DNA of 56,801 nt from Betaproteobacteria bacterium (GTDB lineage: Bacteria > Pseudomonadota > Gammaproteobacteria > Burkholderiales > Casimicrobiaceae), in assembly GCA_016704895.1 (NCBI GenBank), contig JADIZG010000018.1, positions 1 through 56,801 on the forward strand. The letters run 5' to 3'. The position numbers and the translations under genes were made by a program. Positions 17,273-28,904 of this stretch are shown piece by piece. Position 1 is the stretch's first letter, and the number at the start of each line of letters is the position of its first letter. Below the pieces are notes generated by a model, which did no database searches, had not been told where the DNA came from, and saw only the letters and a program-made list of their open reading frames with translations.

Positions 17273-17615
17273 GCGAGTGCCCCTGTCGCTCTCGGGGCCG
17301 GGCCGGCGCCGGGATGGTGCGGTGCGTCTGGGGCCGAGTCCGACAGGTCGCCTGATCGGCAATACCGCCCGACCATCGGGAGCGGCAGGGGCCCCGGTGC
17401 TACCCGGCGAGCGGGAGTGGCCATGCTGCATCCCGTCTGCGAACTGCTACCGGCCGTCGCGCAATGTCGACATGTGGCTCACGAGAGCCACGAAAGCGGC
17501 ATACCGGTCCGACGTGGATGGCCCTGTGTCGACAAATTCGTGCCGAACCGGACGGTGGCATGAACGATGCAGGCAATGGCTTTCACGATCGTCCTTCATT
17601 GGCTGGAGGTGGGGA
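17273..17615 (+). other. 343-bp leader region before the beta-propeller gene, no gene seen
   Basis: No convincing ORF. A perfect 7-bp hairpin, GTGGCTC-ACGA-GAGCCAC, lies at 17474-17491 and is followed by GAAAGCGGCATACCGG. The region could be a structured 5' leader, but I could not match it to a known riboswitch. GGAGGT at 17605-17610 is a clear Shine-Dalgarno for the ATG at 17616. Confidence 0.4.
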
Positions 17616-20153
17616 ATGCGCCATGGAACGTCGACCTGGGCCGCCGGCTTCGTTCTTGCCGTCGGCCTCCTTTTGCCGCTTAGCATTGCGGCGGCGCCGA
17701 CGACGCTTCCGATCGATCAGATCGGAGACGTAGGACAGCAGAACGCCATCGCGATCGGCGGGGACGGATTCCCCGTCGTCTCGTATCTGCGAACCGACAA
17801 CGGCTCGCTGAAGGTGACGAAGTGCGGATCTTCGGACTGTTCGACGGGCAACCAGACGTCGACGGTCGTCCCGAGCGGGATGGCGTCGAACGGGGGCATC
17901 GCGGTGCCGCCCGACGGCCGGCCGGTCCTCACCTACGTGCTCTCGGGAGCGGTCCGGCTCCTTCGGTGCGGTAACGCGGCTTGCAGCAGTGGGAACGGCA
18001 GTGTGTCGCTCGGCGCGGGCGATTCGCCCGCGCTCGCGATCCGGCCCGACGGTCTGCCGATAATCGTATCGAATGAGGACGGCGGAATTCGGGTTACCCG
18101 ATGCCTGGACGCATCGTGCTCGACGTCCCAGCAGACGTCGATCGCGCAAGCGCAAACCGGACCGCTGGATGTAGCGATGGGGGCGGACGGGTACCCCGTC
18201 ATTGCCAGTGTCATCGATGGCGTCGGCCTGCGCCTGGCCAAGTGCGCCAATGCAGACTGCACGGGTATTGTCCCGTTCCAGATGCTCGACGATTTCGGGC
18301 GCTTCTATTCGAAACCGGCGTTGGCCATCGCGGCGGATGGATACCCGGTCGTCGCCTATGTGGCTGCCGGTGGGACCTTCGACTCCTACAGGTACGTTCG
18401 TGTGGCCAAGTGCCGCGATGCGCAGTGCCTTTCAGGGGCCTCGATCAACGTCGTCGGCCAGGCGTATGAAAGCGACGTCGCCGTTGCGCTTGCGTCGGAC
18501 GGATTGCCGCTGATTGCGTTCCAGAGCTCCACTCCCGGCGTCCCGCTTGGGATAACGGTCGCGAAATGCGGCTCGGCGACCTGTGCAAGCAGTTCCACGC
18601 TTACGGTGATCGATTCGAAGCCCGAGACAGGATCCTACTGCAGCATTGCCGTTGATCCCTCCGGCCGCCCGATCGCGTCATATTACGATTCCGGGAATCA
18701 CGACGTCTTCGTTGCGCGCTGCGACAACGCGACCTGCCAAGGCGCCGCTCCGACACGCGCCCCCGGACAGTCCGGAGAGCCGCTTGCCTTCATCACCGCC
18801 TTGGAGAATGCCCAGGTCGCGGTCATCGATACCGTTTCCCGCGCGCTGGTTTCCCTGATCGACGTCGGCAACGGCCCCGAAGGCGTTGCATTCAGCGGGG
18901 ACGGGCAAAAGGCCTACGTCACCAACGCCTCGTCGGGAAACGTCTCCTACATCGATGTGGCGACCCGGGAGGTCGAGCGCACCGTGGCGACCGGGGCGCC
19001 CGGTACGGTCCCGCGCGGTATTGCCGTTTCTCCCGACCATTCGAGGTTGTACGTCGCCAATTCCGGGACGAACGCCGTCGCCGTGATCGATCGCGTGGCC
19101 GGCACGGTGATTTCGGCCGTTCCGGTGGGCAACGGTCCCTTCGGGCTCGCGATCACGCCGAACGGCGCGACGGTCATCACGGCCAATACGACGGGCAACA
19201 GCGCATCGTTCATCAGCACCGCAACCAATACGCTGCTGGGAACGGTGCCCGTCGGAACGCAGCCCTATGGGATCGCGACTTCTCCGGACGGGTTGCTGGC
19301 GTACGTTGCGAATTTCGCCAGCAACTCGGTTTCGGTGATCGACGTCGCAGCGAGAACGGTGATCGACACCATCGAGGTGGGTCTGGGGCCGTTTGGGATC
19401 GCGGTCAAGTCCGACGGTGCGCGCCTCTACGTGTCGGACAACCAGAACCGCGTCTCGGTCGTCGACACCGTGACGCGTCAGTCGATCGGGTCGATCCCGG
19501 TCGGATCGCATCCGCAAGGCGTCGCCCTGACGCCGGACGACAAGTACCTCTTCGTCGCGAACCAGTTCTCCGACAGCGTGGACGTGATCGACACCGCGAC
19601 CAACCTGGTCGTATTCACGCGCGCCGTGCCGAGCGACCCGGTTTCGCTCGGCGCGTTCATTTCGCCGCCGCTCGTCAGGGCCAGGCAGGCAGTCGAGTTC
19701 TACCACGCGTTCTTCGGTCACTATTTCGTGACGATCCAGGAGGACGAGATCGAGGCGCTGGACACCGGCGTATTCGTCGGTTGGGCGCGCACCGGGCAGA
19801 CGTTCAACGTGTTCGACCTCGGTTCGGGGCACGCCGATGTCTGTCGCTTCTTCACGACGGCATTCGCGCCGAAGAGCTCGCACTTCTACACGCCGCTGGC
19901 GTTCGAGTGCGATCTGGTCAAGCAGAATCCGGACTGGATCTACGAGAAGATCGCGTTCCAGCTGCGCTTGCCCGAGGCCGGAGCCTGTCCGGGCGGCACG
20001 ATCCCGCTCTACCGGCTCTACAACAACGGCCTCACCGGCGCGCCCAACCACCGGTACACGACGAGCACGGCGATCCGGACGCAGATGATCGCGCAGGGAT
20101 ACGTTCCCGAGGACGACAATACGGCCTGTGTTCCGCCGCAAGGCGGGGAGTGA
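17616..20153 (+). CDS. Large secreted protein: Cys-repeat region, YVTN beta-propeller and DUF5648 domain
   Basis: 845 residues, start chosen by the strong Shine-Dalgarno GGAGGT. A signal peptide (GFVLAVGLLLPLSIAAAP) is followed by three regions. The first (about 30-390) has seven repeats of about 50 residues, each with C-X4-C (for example KCGSSDCSTG, RCGNAACSSG, KCRDAQCLSG). The second (about 395-685) has six to seven YVTN-type propeller blades (YVTNASSGNVSYIDVATRE, VIDTVSR, VSVIDVAARTV). The third (about 690-845) is a DUF5648-like domain (HFYTPLAFECD, GTIPLYRLYNN, NHRYTTS). Base use is visibly less GC-biased than in its neighbours, suggesting transfer or relaxed selection. Its function is unknown; a surface or periplasmic binding role is inference. 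Confidence 0.8.
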   Translation: MRHGTSTWAAGFVLAVGLLLPLSIAAAPTTLPIDQIGDVGQQNAIAIGGDGFPVVSYLRTDNGSLKVTKCGSSDCSTGNQTSTVVPSGMASNGGIAVPPDGRPVLTYVLSGAVRLLRCGNAACSSGNGSVSLGAGDSPALAIRPDGLPIIVSNEDGGIRVTRCLDASCSTSQQTSIAQAQTGPLDVAMGADGYPVIASVIDGVGLRLAKCANADCTGIVPFQMLDDFGRFYSKPALAIAADGYPVVAYVAAGGTFDSYRYVRVAKCRDAQCLSGASINVVGQAYESDVAVALASDGLPLIAFQSSTPGVPLGITVAKCGSATCASSSTLTVIDSKPETGSYCSIAVDPSGRPIASYYDSGNHDVFVARCDNATCQGAAPTRAPGQSGEPLAFITALENAQVAVIDTVSRALVSLIDVGNGPEGVAFSGDGQKAYVTNASSGNVSYIDVATREVERTVATGAPGTVPRGIAVSPDHSRLYVANSGTNAVAVIDRVAGTVISAVPVGNGPFGLAITPNGATVITANTTGNSASFISTATNTLLGTVPVGTQPYGIATSPDGLLAYVANFASNSVSVIDVAARTVIDTIEVGLGPFGIAVKSDGARLYVSDNQNRVSVVDTVTRQSIGSIPVGSHPQGVALTPDDKYLFVANQFSDSVDVIDTATNLVVFTRAVPSDPVSLGAFISPPLVRARQAVEFYHAFFGHYFVTIQEDEIEALDTGVFVGWARTGQTFNVFDLGSGHADVCRFFTTAFAPKSSHFYTPLAFECDLVKQNPDWIYEKIAFQLRLPEAGACPGGTIPLYRLYNNGLTGAPNHRYTTSTAIRTQMIAQGYVPEDDNTACVPPQGGE

Positions 20154-20186
20154 GGCGGCGGAGCGATGTAGCGGGCCGTTTCTCCC

Positions 20187-20209
20187 GGCGGCGGCGCACG
20201 GCCGCCGCC
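20187..20209. terminator. GC-rich hairpin after the beta-propeller gene
   Basis: GGCGGCGGC pairs perfectly with GCCGCCGCC around a 5-base loop. No T tail follows, so termination is uncertain. It also sits where the -35 region of the next promoter would be. Confidence 0.3.
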
Positions 20210-20223
20210 CGCAGCGCCTGACC

Positions 20224-20229
20224 TATACT
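20224..20229 (+). promoter_or_regulatory. -10 box (TATACT) of the 5'-nucleotidase gene
   Basis: TATACT ends 6 bases before the ATG at 20236, so the mRNA is predicted to be leaderless. Confidence 0.5.
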
Positions 20230-20235
20230 TGCCGC

Positions 20236-21138
20236 ATGTCCGCGAGCCTCGCCGCCCAGCTCGTCGTCGCGATCAGCTCGCGCGCGCTGTTCGACTTCGA
20301 GGAGGAGAACCGCGTCTTCGAGACGACGGACGACCACGCGTACATGAAGCTGCAGCTCGACCGGCTGGCGCAGCTGGCGAAGCCGGGCGTCGCGTATCCG
20401 CTGGTCCGCAAGCTGCTCGGGTTCAACGCGGACGGCGTGAGGCGCATCGAGGTCGTGATCCTGTCGCGCAACGACCCGGTGTCGGGCCTGCGCGTGTTCC
20501 GGTCGGTGCGCGGCGCCGGGCTCGCGATCGAGCGAGGCGTGTTCACGCGGGGCCGATCGCCGTTCGGCTACCTGCGGCCGCTCAACGCCAACCTGTTCCT
20601 GTCGGCGAACGTCGACGACGTGAAGGCGGCGCTCGAGGCGGGATTCCCGGCGGCGCGCGTCTACACGCGCTCGGCGGCCCTCGACTCGCATCCCGACGAG
20701 GTGCGGATCGCGTTCGACGGCGACGCGGTGCTGTTCGCCGACGAGGCCGAGCGCGTCTACCAGTCGCAGGGCCTCGCCGCGTTCCAGTCGCACGAATCCG
20801 ACCACGCGGCGAGGCCGCTGCCGCCGGGGCCGTTCAAGCCGCTGCTCGAGGCGCTGCACCGGCTGCAGGCCGCCGACGCGAGCGACGCCGTCACGATGCG
20901 GCTGCGCACCGCGCTGGTCACCGCGCGCAGCGCGCCGGCGCACGAGCGCGCGATCCGGACGCTGATGGACTGGAACATCTCGGTCGACGAGGCGATGTTC
21001 CTGGGCGGCCTCGACAAGGGCGCGTTCCTGCGCGAGTTCGAGCCCGACTTCTACTTCGACGACCAGACGCGCCACGTCGACTCGGCGTCGCGGCACGTGC
21101 CGTCCGGCCACGTGCCGCACGGCATCGCGAACGAATAG
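20236..21138 (+). CDS. 5'-nucleotidase (PF06189-type)
   Basis: 300 residues. Conserved stretches include LVVAISSRALFDFEEEN, VVILSRNDPVSGLRVF, NANLFLSANVDDVKAAL, VRIAFDGDAVLFADEAE and GPFKPLLEALHRLQ. DGDAVLF fits the haloacid-dehalogenase-type acidic site of cytosolic 5'-nucleotidases of this family. It would dephosphorylate nucleoside 5'-monophosphates in the cytoplasm. Full length. It stands alone, and a palindromic repeat lies directly after its stop. Confidence 0.87.
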   Translation: MSASLAAQLVVAISSRALFDFEEENRVFETTDDHAYMKLQLDRLAQLAKPGVAYPLVRKLLGFNADGVRRIEVVILSRNDPVSGLRVFRSVRGAGLAIERGVFTRGRSPFGYLRPLNANLFLSANVDDVKAALEAGFPAARVYTRSAALDSHPDEVRIAFDGDAVLFADEAERVYQSQGLAAFQSHESDHAARPLPPGPFKPLLEALHRLQAADASDAVTMRLRTALVTARSAPAHERAIRTLMDWNISVDEAMFLGGLDKGAFLREFEPDFYFDDQTRHVDSASRHVPSGHVPHGIANE

Positions 21139-21146
21139 CGCCCCCT

Positions 21147-21170
21147 GGTGTCAGGCACGTGCCTGACACC
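21147..21170. repeat. Palindromic repeat family B
   Basis: A perfect 24-bp palindrome with core GTCAGGCACGTGCCTGAC, followed by GGGGGT. A near-identical copy with one mismatch is at 53947-53970. It lies between the converging 5'-nucleotidase and exchanger genes, where it could also act as a bidirectional stop. Confidence 0.85.
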
Positions 21171-21190
21171 GGGGGTCCGATCCGCCGCGC

Positions 21191-22119
21191 CTACCGACCC
21201 GCCGCGAGCAGCGCGAGGTAGACGAGGTAGCAGCCGACGAGCAGCGCGCCGTGCGTCCGTCCCGCCACCGGTCCGCGCACCGACAGCAGCACGAGGATCG
21301 AGACGACGCCGGCGCCGAGCGGTATCGCGACGTCGCGAAGATCGGTCGGGATCGGCGTGATCAGGGCGGCCACCGGGATGATCAGCCCGCCGTTGAACAT
21401 GCAGCTGCCCAGCAGCGTTCCGGCGCCGACCTCGTCGTGGCCCTTCAGCCTCGAGACGATCATGGTGGCGAGCTCCGGTGTCGTCGTGCCGAGCGCGACC
21501 AGCGTCGCGCCGACGACGAACGGGTCCCAGCCGTGACGCTCGGCCAGCATCGAGGCGCCCGCGACGATCGCGTCGCCGGCCGCCCAGAGCATCGCAACGC
21601 CCGCCAGCGCGACCAGCACCCACCGCCACAGGCTGCCGCCCCGCCTTGGCCGAGGAGGGGCGTCGCCCGCGTGCGCCGCCATCTCGCGGACCGTGAACCA
21701 GAGCCAGACGACGAACACCGTCGCGAGCCCGAGCGCGGCGACGCGCGACAGCACGCCGGTCGCGGAGAACAACGCGGTCGCCGCCGGCAGTGCCAGGGCC
21801 GCGGGCAGGTCGCGGCGCAGGCTTGCCCGCGTGAGCTTCGTCGGCGCGATCAGCAGCACGAGGCCGAACACGAGTGCCAGGTTCACGACGTTCGCGCCGA
21901 GCGCGTTGCCCAGCGCGATCTGCGGGACGCCGGCGCGGGCCGAGTCGATCGCGACGACGAGCTCGGGGCTCGACGTGGCGAACGCGGCGACCGTGACGGC
22001 AATCAGCGCGGGCGGGATGCCGGAACGCTCCGCCAACCCGACCGTGCCGCGCACGAACAGCTCGCCGCCGGCCGCGGCGAGCGCCACGCCGATCAGGAAC
22101 AGCTCGATCGGCCCGAGCG

Positions 22120-22123
<4 letters not shown>
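21191..22123 (-). CDS. Calcium/cation exchanger (CaCA family)
   Basis: 310 residues with two homologous halves of about five helices. Each half carries an alpha-repeat: GNALGANVVNLALVFG with preceding FATSSPELVVA, and GTTTPELATMIVSRLKG with GSCMFNGGLIIP. These acidic motifs bind Ca2+/Na+ in CaCA exchangers. A central charged loop (HAGDAPPRPRRGG) separates the halves. The ATG overlaps the stop of the upstream P-type ATPase (ATGA), so the two are one operon, probably for calcium extrusion. Specificity for Ca2+ is inferred from family and context. Confidence 0.87.
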
Positions 22124-24969
<2,846 letters not shown>

Positions 24970-25035
24970 CCTGCAAAGCTATCACGCACGCGCTCGGCGC
25001 CACTCATGCGTGACGTCGGAAGCGAGGTGTTCGGT

Positions 25036-25824
25036 TCAGCGCCCCTGTGCCGGGATGCACACGCGCCGCGAGCCGCCGTCCGGCAGCGGGACGTCGACGA
25101 CCGCCGCGTCGACGCCGTAGACCTCCCGGAGCGTCGCCGGCGTGATCGCGTCGCGTGGCGGGGCATCGGCGACGAGCCGGCCGCCGTGCAGCAGGGCGAC
25201 GCGGTCTGCGCACAGGAACGCCTGGTCGGGGTCGTGCGTCGCCATCATCACGCCGATGCCCGACGCCGCGAGCGCGCGGACCTCGGCGAGCACGCGCACC
25301 TGGTTGCCGAAGTCGAGGCTCGCGGTGGGCTCGTCCATGACGACGAGAGGCGCTTCCTGCGCCAGCGCGCGCGCGATCAGCGCGAGCTGCCGCTCGCCGC
25401 CCGAGATGCGCGTGTAGACGTGGTCGGCGAGGCCCGAGAGCCCGAGCCGCGCGAGGCACGCATCGGCGATTTCCGCGTCGTGCCTCGACGGCGCGGCGAA
25501 CGGCGACAGGTGCGCGGTTCGACCCATCAGCACGACGTCGCGCACGGTGAACGGGAAGTAGCCGGCGTGCGCCTGGGGCACGTAGGAGACGCGCTTCGCG
25601 ACCGCGGCGCGCGAGAGCGAGCCCAGCGGATCGCCGCCGACGCGCACCTCGCCGCCCTGGGCGGGCAGCAGGCCCAGCAGCGTGCGGAAGAGCGTCGACT
25701 TGCCGCCGCCGTTGGGGCCCAGCAGGCACACGATCTCGCCGGCGGCGAGCGCGATCGTCACGCCGCGGCCGACCGGATGGTCCGGATAGCCGAAGTCGAG
25801 CGACAGGCCTTCGAGGCGGATCAT
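25036..25824 (-). CDS. ABC transporter ATPase, FecE/BtuD type (iron-siderophore or cobalamin)
   Basis: 262 residues. Walker A GPNGGGKST, Q-loop VPQAHAG, signature ISGGERQLALIARAL, Walker B LVVMDEPTASLDFG and H-loop MMATHDPDQ are all intact. The Walker B sequence and the overall length place it with FecE/FhuC-type ATPases. It should energise the FecCD permease encoded just upstream. The 150-bp gap between them holds three copies of repeat family A. The true binding-protein gene seems lost (see 26886-27041). Confidence 0.87.
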   Translation of the reverse strand: MIRLEGLSLDFGYPDHPVGRGVTIALAAGEIVCLLGPNGGGKSTLFRTLLGLLPAQGGEVRVGGDPLGSLSRAAVAKRVSYVPQAHAGYFPFTVRDVVLMGRTAHLSPFAAPSRHDAEIADACLARLGLSGLADHVYTRISGGERQLALIARALAQEAPLVVMDEPTASLDFGNQVRVLAEVRALAASGIGVMMATHDPDQAFLCADRVALLHGGRLVADAPPRDAITPATLREVYGVDAAVVDVPLPDGGSRRVCIPAQGR

Positions 25825-25842
25825 CGAGCGCGCCGATACCGG

Positions 25843-25964
25843 AAAAGGCGTCGGGCTGAAGGCCGACCCACAGGGCGCGCCCGCCCGACAGGATCGCCCT
25901 GTGGGTCGGCCTTCAGGCCGACAGCGCATCGGGCTCGCCCCTGTGGGTCGGCCTTCAGGCCGAC
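25843..25964. repeat. Three copies of dispersed repeat family A between fecC-type and fecE-type genes
   Basis: An inverted copy at 25843-25875 (AAGGCGTCGGGCTGAAGGCC...) faces two direct copies near 25898-25922 and 25938-25964 (CTGTGGGTCGGCCTTCAGGC...). The opposed pair makes a REPIN-like structure inside what should be an operon. Confidence 0.82.
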
Positions 25965-25977
25965 GACTTCCAGCCCC

Positions 25978-26889
25978 TCACTGCCAGCTCCTGCGCGAGC
26001 GCACGAGCTGCCACAGGAACAGCGGCGTGCCGACGAACGCGGTCAGCACGCCCAGCGGAATCTCGATGCGCGCGGTCGTGCGCGCGAGCGTGTCGACCAG
26101 GAGCAGGAACGCCGCGCCGAGGATCGCCGACACCGGCATCAGCCGCGAGAAATCGGGCCCGACGGCGAGCCGCGCGAAGTGCGGGATCACGAGCCCGATC
26201 CAGCCGATGATGCCCGAGATCGACACGGCTGCCGCGGTCATCAGCGTTGCCGACGCGATCACGGCGAGCCGCACGCGCGTCGTCTCGACCCCCATCGCGC
26301 GCGCCTCCTCGTCGCCGAGCGACAGCAGGTTGACGCGCCAGCGCAGCAGCCAGAGCGGGACCAGTCCGATCGCGATCGCGGGCAGCGCGGACGCGAGATC
26401 GGCGGGCGCGGCCCCCGCGAGGCTCCCGAGCAGCCAGAACGTGATCGCCGGCAACTGGTTGTACGGATCGGCGAGCACCTTGAGCATCGCGACGGCGACG
26501 AGGCCGAACGCGAATGCGAGCCCCTGGATCGCGAGGATCGGCAAGGCGAGGAAGATGCCGAGCACCGCGCCGACCGCCGCGCCGCCGGAGACGCCGAGGA
26601 TGTCGGGCGAGACGAGCGGATTGCGGAACAGGCTCTGGTACGCCGCGCCCGCGGCCGCGAGGGCTGCGCCGACGGCGAGCGCTGCGCCGATGCGGGGCCC
26701 TCGCACGCTCCAGACGATCGCCTCGACCGTCGGCGCGACTCCCGACGGCGTGCCCGAGACCTTCGACCACAGGATCGCGCCGAGGTCGCCGGGCGCGACC
26801 GGATAGCGGCCGACCGCGAACGCGAGAGCGACCGCGACCGCGAGCGCCGCGAGCGCGCCTGCCGCGACCCACGCGGTGCGTGCGGTCAT
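25978..26889 (-). CDS. FecCD-family ABC transporter permease
   Basis: 303 residues with about nine to ten helices. The FecCD signature is seen in RGPRIGAALAVGAALAAAGAAYQSLFRNPLVSPDILG (read as separate short motifs at about residues 63-100), GVSGGAAVGA, SISGIIGWIGLVIPHFAR and TARIEIPLGVLTAFVGTPLF. It forms the inner-membrane channel for siderophore, haem or cobalamin uptake. Its ATG overlaps the stop of a binding-protein remnant (ATGA), showing the original gene order of binding protein, permease, ATPase. Confidence 0.88.
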   Translation of the reverse strand: MTARTAWVAAGALAALAVAVALAFAVGRYPVAPGDLGAILWSKVSGTPSGVAPTVEAIVWSVRGPRIGAALAVGAALAAAGAAYQSLFRNPLVSPDILGVSGGAAVGAVLGIFLALPILAIQGLAFAFGLVAVAMLKVLADPYNQLPAITFWLLGSLAGAAPADLASALPAIAIGLVPLWLLRWRVNLLSLGDEEARAMGVETTRVRLAVIASATLMTAAAVSISGIIGWIGLVIPHFARLAVGPDFSRLMPVSAILGAAFLLLVDTLARTTARIEIPLGVLTAFVGTPLFLWQLVRSRRSWQ

Positions 26890-27041
26890 GCGGGCGGCGC
26901 GCGCTCCGCGGTGGCGATCAGCGCGTCGAGCTGGGCGGCGCTCGGCGCCCGGTGGTAGAGCCGGGTGTAGAAGTCGCGCACGGCGGGCCGGAGGTCCTCG
27001 GGGAAGGCGTCAGGATAAAGGATACGGCCCGGCCAGCGCGT
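26886..27041 (-). pseudogene. C-terminal remnant of an ABC substrate-binding protein
   Basis: Reading from about 27041 to the stop at 26886 gives TRWPGRILYPDAFPEDLRPA followed by VRDFYTRLYHRAPSAAQLDA. This matches the C-terminus of periplasmic siderophore/metal-binding proteins. No in-frame ATG, GTG or TTG lies upstream of the conserved part, and the frame is closed by the stop of the Mop gene at 27102. The rest of the gene is absent. The stop overlaps the permease ATG, so this was the binding protein of the FecCD system. Confidence 0.65.
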
Positions 27042-27101
27042 GCCGGCCGGCCGTTTCGCCGGCGCCGCGAACCCCGGGGCCGGCGATCCATGGACCCGGC
27101 G

Positions 27102-27311
27102 TTACGCCTTCCCGACCATGACGTCGGACGCCTTGATGATCGCGCTCGCGGTGTCGCCGACCGCGAGCCCGAGCTCGTCCACCGCCTCGTTCGTGATCGA
27201 CGCGGTGACCACCGCGCCGCCGTGGATCTGGATGCGGACGTGCGACGTCGTCGCACCGCGCTTGACGTCGATCACCTTGCCTGCGAGCACGTTGCGGGCG
27301 GAAAGCTTCAT
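27102..27311 (-). CDS. mop: Molybdenum-pterin binding protein (Mop/TOBE, molbindin)
   Basis: 69 residues, a complete single Mop domain: MKLSARNVLAGKVIDVKRG, SHVRIQIHGG, VTASITNEAVDELGL, IIKASDVMVGKA. Molbindins assemble as hexamers and store or buffer molybdate or tungstate in the cytoplasm. It follows tupA by 34 bases on the same strand, which fits an oxyanion-handling operon. Confidence 0.92.
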   Translation of the reverse strand: MKLSARNVLAGKVIDVKRGATTSHVRIQIHGGAVVTASITNEAVDELGLAVGDTASAIIKASDVMVGKA

Positions 27312-27345
27312 GGCGAACTCCCTGGCGGCCTGACCGGCCGATCGC

Positions 27346-28179
27346 TCAATTATGCGCGTCCGCGAAGAACAGCTGCTCGCCGCCGACCTTGTAGCTCGCG
27401 ATCGCGTCCTGGCCTTCCTTCGACACGATCCACTCGATGAACGCCGAGCCTTCGGAAACCTTGACGTGCGGATGGCGCGCCGGGTTGACGAGCATCACGC
27501 CGTACGGGTTGAACAGGCGCTTGTCGCCTTCGACGACGATGCCGAGCTCGCCGCGGTTCTTGAACGCGAGCCAGGTGCCGCGGTCCGCGAGGATGTAGGC
27601 GTTCATCGACGACGCGGTGTTGAGTGCCGGCCCCATGCCCGAGCCGGTCTCGCGGTACCACGAGCCCTTGCCCTGCAGCGGATCGGCGCCGGCGAGCTTG
27701 AAGTAGCGCAGTTCCGCCGCGTGCGTGCCGCTCTTGTCGCCGCGCGAGACGAACGGCGCCTTCGCCTCGGCGATGCGCTTCAGCGCAGCGGCGACGTCCT
27801 TCGTGCCCGCGACCTTCGCGGGATCGGCCTTCGGGCCGATCAGCACGAAGTCGTTGTACATGACGTCGCGGCGGCCGATGCCCCAGCCGTCGGCGACGAA
27901 CTTGTCCTCGGCGACGCGGTCGTGCACGAACACGACGTCCGCATCGCCGCGTCGGCCGACGTCGAGCGCCTGGCCGGTGCCCAGCGCGACGACCTTGACC
28001 TGGATGCCGGTCTTCTTCGTGAACGTCGGCAGGATGTGGCCGAAGAGCCCCGACTGCTCGGTCGACGTCGTCGACGCGACGACGATGGACTTCGGCTGCG
28101 CAGCGGCGGGCAGCGAGGCCAGCGCCGCGAGCGCGGCGGCGAAAACGGTTCCGATCAGGCGGCGGCGGTGAGTCGCCAT
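27346..28179 (-). CDS. tupA: Tungstate ABC transporter substrate-binding protein
   Basis: 277 residues with signal peptide (LIGTVFAAALAALASLPAAA). The mature start IVVASTTSTEQSGLF is the TupA oxyanion-binding motif. FVSRGDKSGTHAAELRY and ETGSGMGPALNTASSMNAY are further family landmarks. It binds tungstate (possibly molybdate) in the periplasm. Its ATG lies inside the 3' end of tupC (25-base overlap). Confidence 0.9.
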   Translation of the reverse strand: MATHRRRLIGTVFAAALAALASLPAAAQPKSIVVASTTSTEQSGLFGHILPTFTKKTGIQVKVVALGTGQALDVGRRGDADVVFVHDRVAEDKFVADGWGIGRRDVMYNDFVLIGPKADPAKVAGTKDVAAALKRIAEAKAPFVSRGDKSGTHAAELRYFKLAGADPLQGKGSWYRETGSGMGPALNTASSMNAYILADRGTWLAFKNRGELGIVVEGDKRLFNPYGVMLVNPARHPHVKVSEGSAFIEWIVSKEGQDAIASYKVGGEQLFFADAHN

Positions 28180-28904
28180 GGCAGTTCTCCTTCGAGATAG
28201 GCGGCGGCCTCGGCCGTCGCGGGGCGGTGAAAGAAATCGGCGGCCGCACTGCGTTCGCAGAGCCGGCCGCCGTGGAGAAACAGGATCTCGTCGGCGAGGC
28301 GGCGCGCCTGCCCGAGGTTGTGCGTCACCATCACGATCTTCGTTCCCGCGTCGTGGATCGCCTGGACGATCGCCTCGATGGCGCGCGCGGAACCCGGGTC
28401 GAGATTCGCGGTCGGCTCGTCGAGGAACAGCACCTCCGGGGCGAGCATCCACGCGCGGGCGAGCGCGAGGCGCTGCTGCTCGCCGCCGGAGAGCACGCGC
28501 GCCGGCTGGTGCGCGATGCCCGAGAGCCCGACGCGATCGAGTGCCGCCTCGGCGCGTCCGCCGCGCTCCGCGCGCGGCACGCCGGCGACCTCGAGGGCGA
28601 AGCGAAGGTTGCCCATCACGCTGCGGCGGAACATCACCGGCCGCTGGAACACCATCGCCTGCCGGCGCGGCGCTCCCGGCGCCTCCCGCGCGGACCATCG
28701 CACGCTGCCCGAGGTCGGCGAAATCAGCCCGTGCATCACGCGCAGCAGCACGCTCTTGCCGGCGCCGTTGGGGCCCAGGACGACGGTCCTCACGCCGCGC
28801 TCGAGCGTCAGGTTCACCCGGTCGAGGATCGTGCGCCCGCGTGCCGCGAACGACACGTCGTCGAGGACGAGGGGCAGCAGCGACGAGGGAGGGCGGCTAG
28901 CCAT
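28155..28904 (-). CDS. tupC: Tungstate ABC transporter ATPase
   Basis: 249 residues. Walker A GPNGAGKS, Q-loop VFQRPVMFRRSV, signature LSGGEQQRLALARAW, Walker B EVLFLDEPTANLDPG, H-loop MVTHNLGQ. It overlaps tupB by 8 bases and tupA by 25 bases, so tupBCA is a single operon. Confidence 0.88.
   Translation of the reverse strand: MASRPPSSLLPLVLDDVSFAARGRTILDRVNLTLERGVRTVVLGPNGAGKSVLLRVMHGLISPTSGSVRWSAREAPGAPRRQAMVFQRPVMFRRSVMGNLRFALEVAGVPRAERGGRAEAALDRVGLSGIAHQPARVLSGGEQQRLALARAWMLAPEVLFLDEPTANLDPGSARAIEAIVQAIHDAGTKIVMVTHNLGQARRLADEILFLHGGRLCERSAAADFFHRPATAEAAAYLEGELPWRLTAAA

Noticed and set aside
17474..17520. Cyclic-di-GMP riboswitch
   Set aside because: Some sequence similarity (CACGAAAGC) but the conserved GGGCAAACC-type element is absent; too weak to annotate.
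25843..25964. CRISPR-like direct repeats
   Set aside because: Only two direct copies plus one inverted copy, irregular spacing, no cas genes, and the same unit is dispersed through the window; it is a REP-type element.
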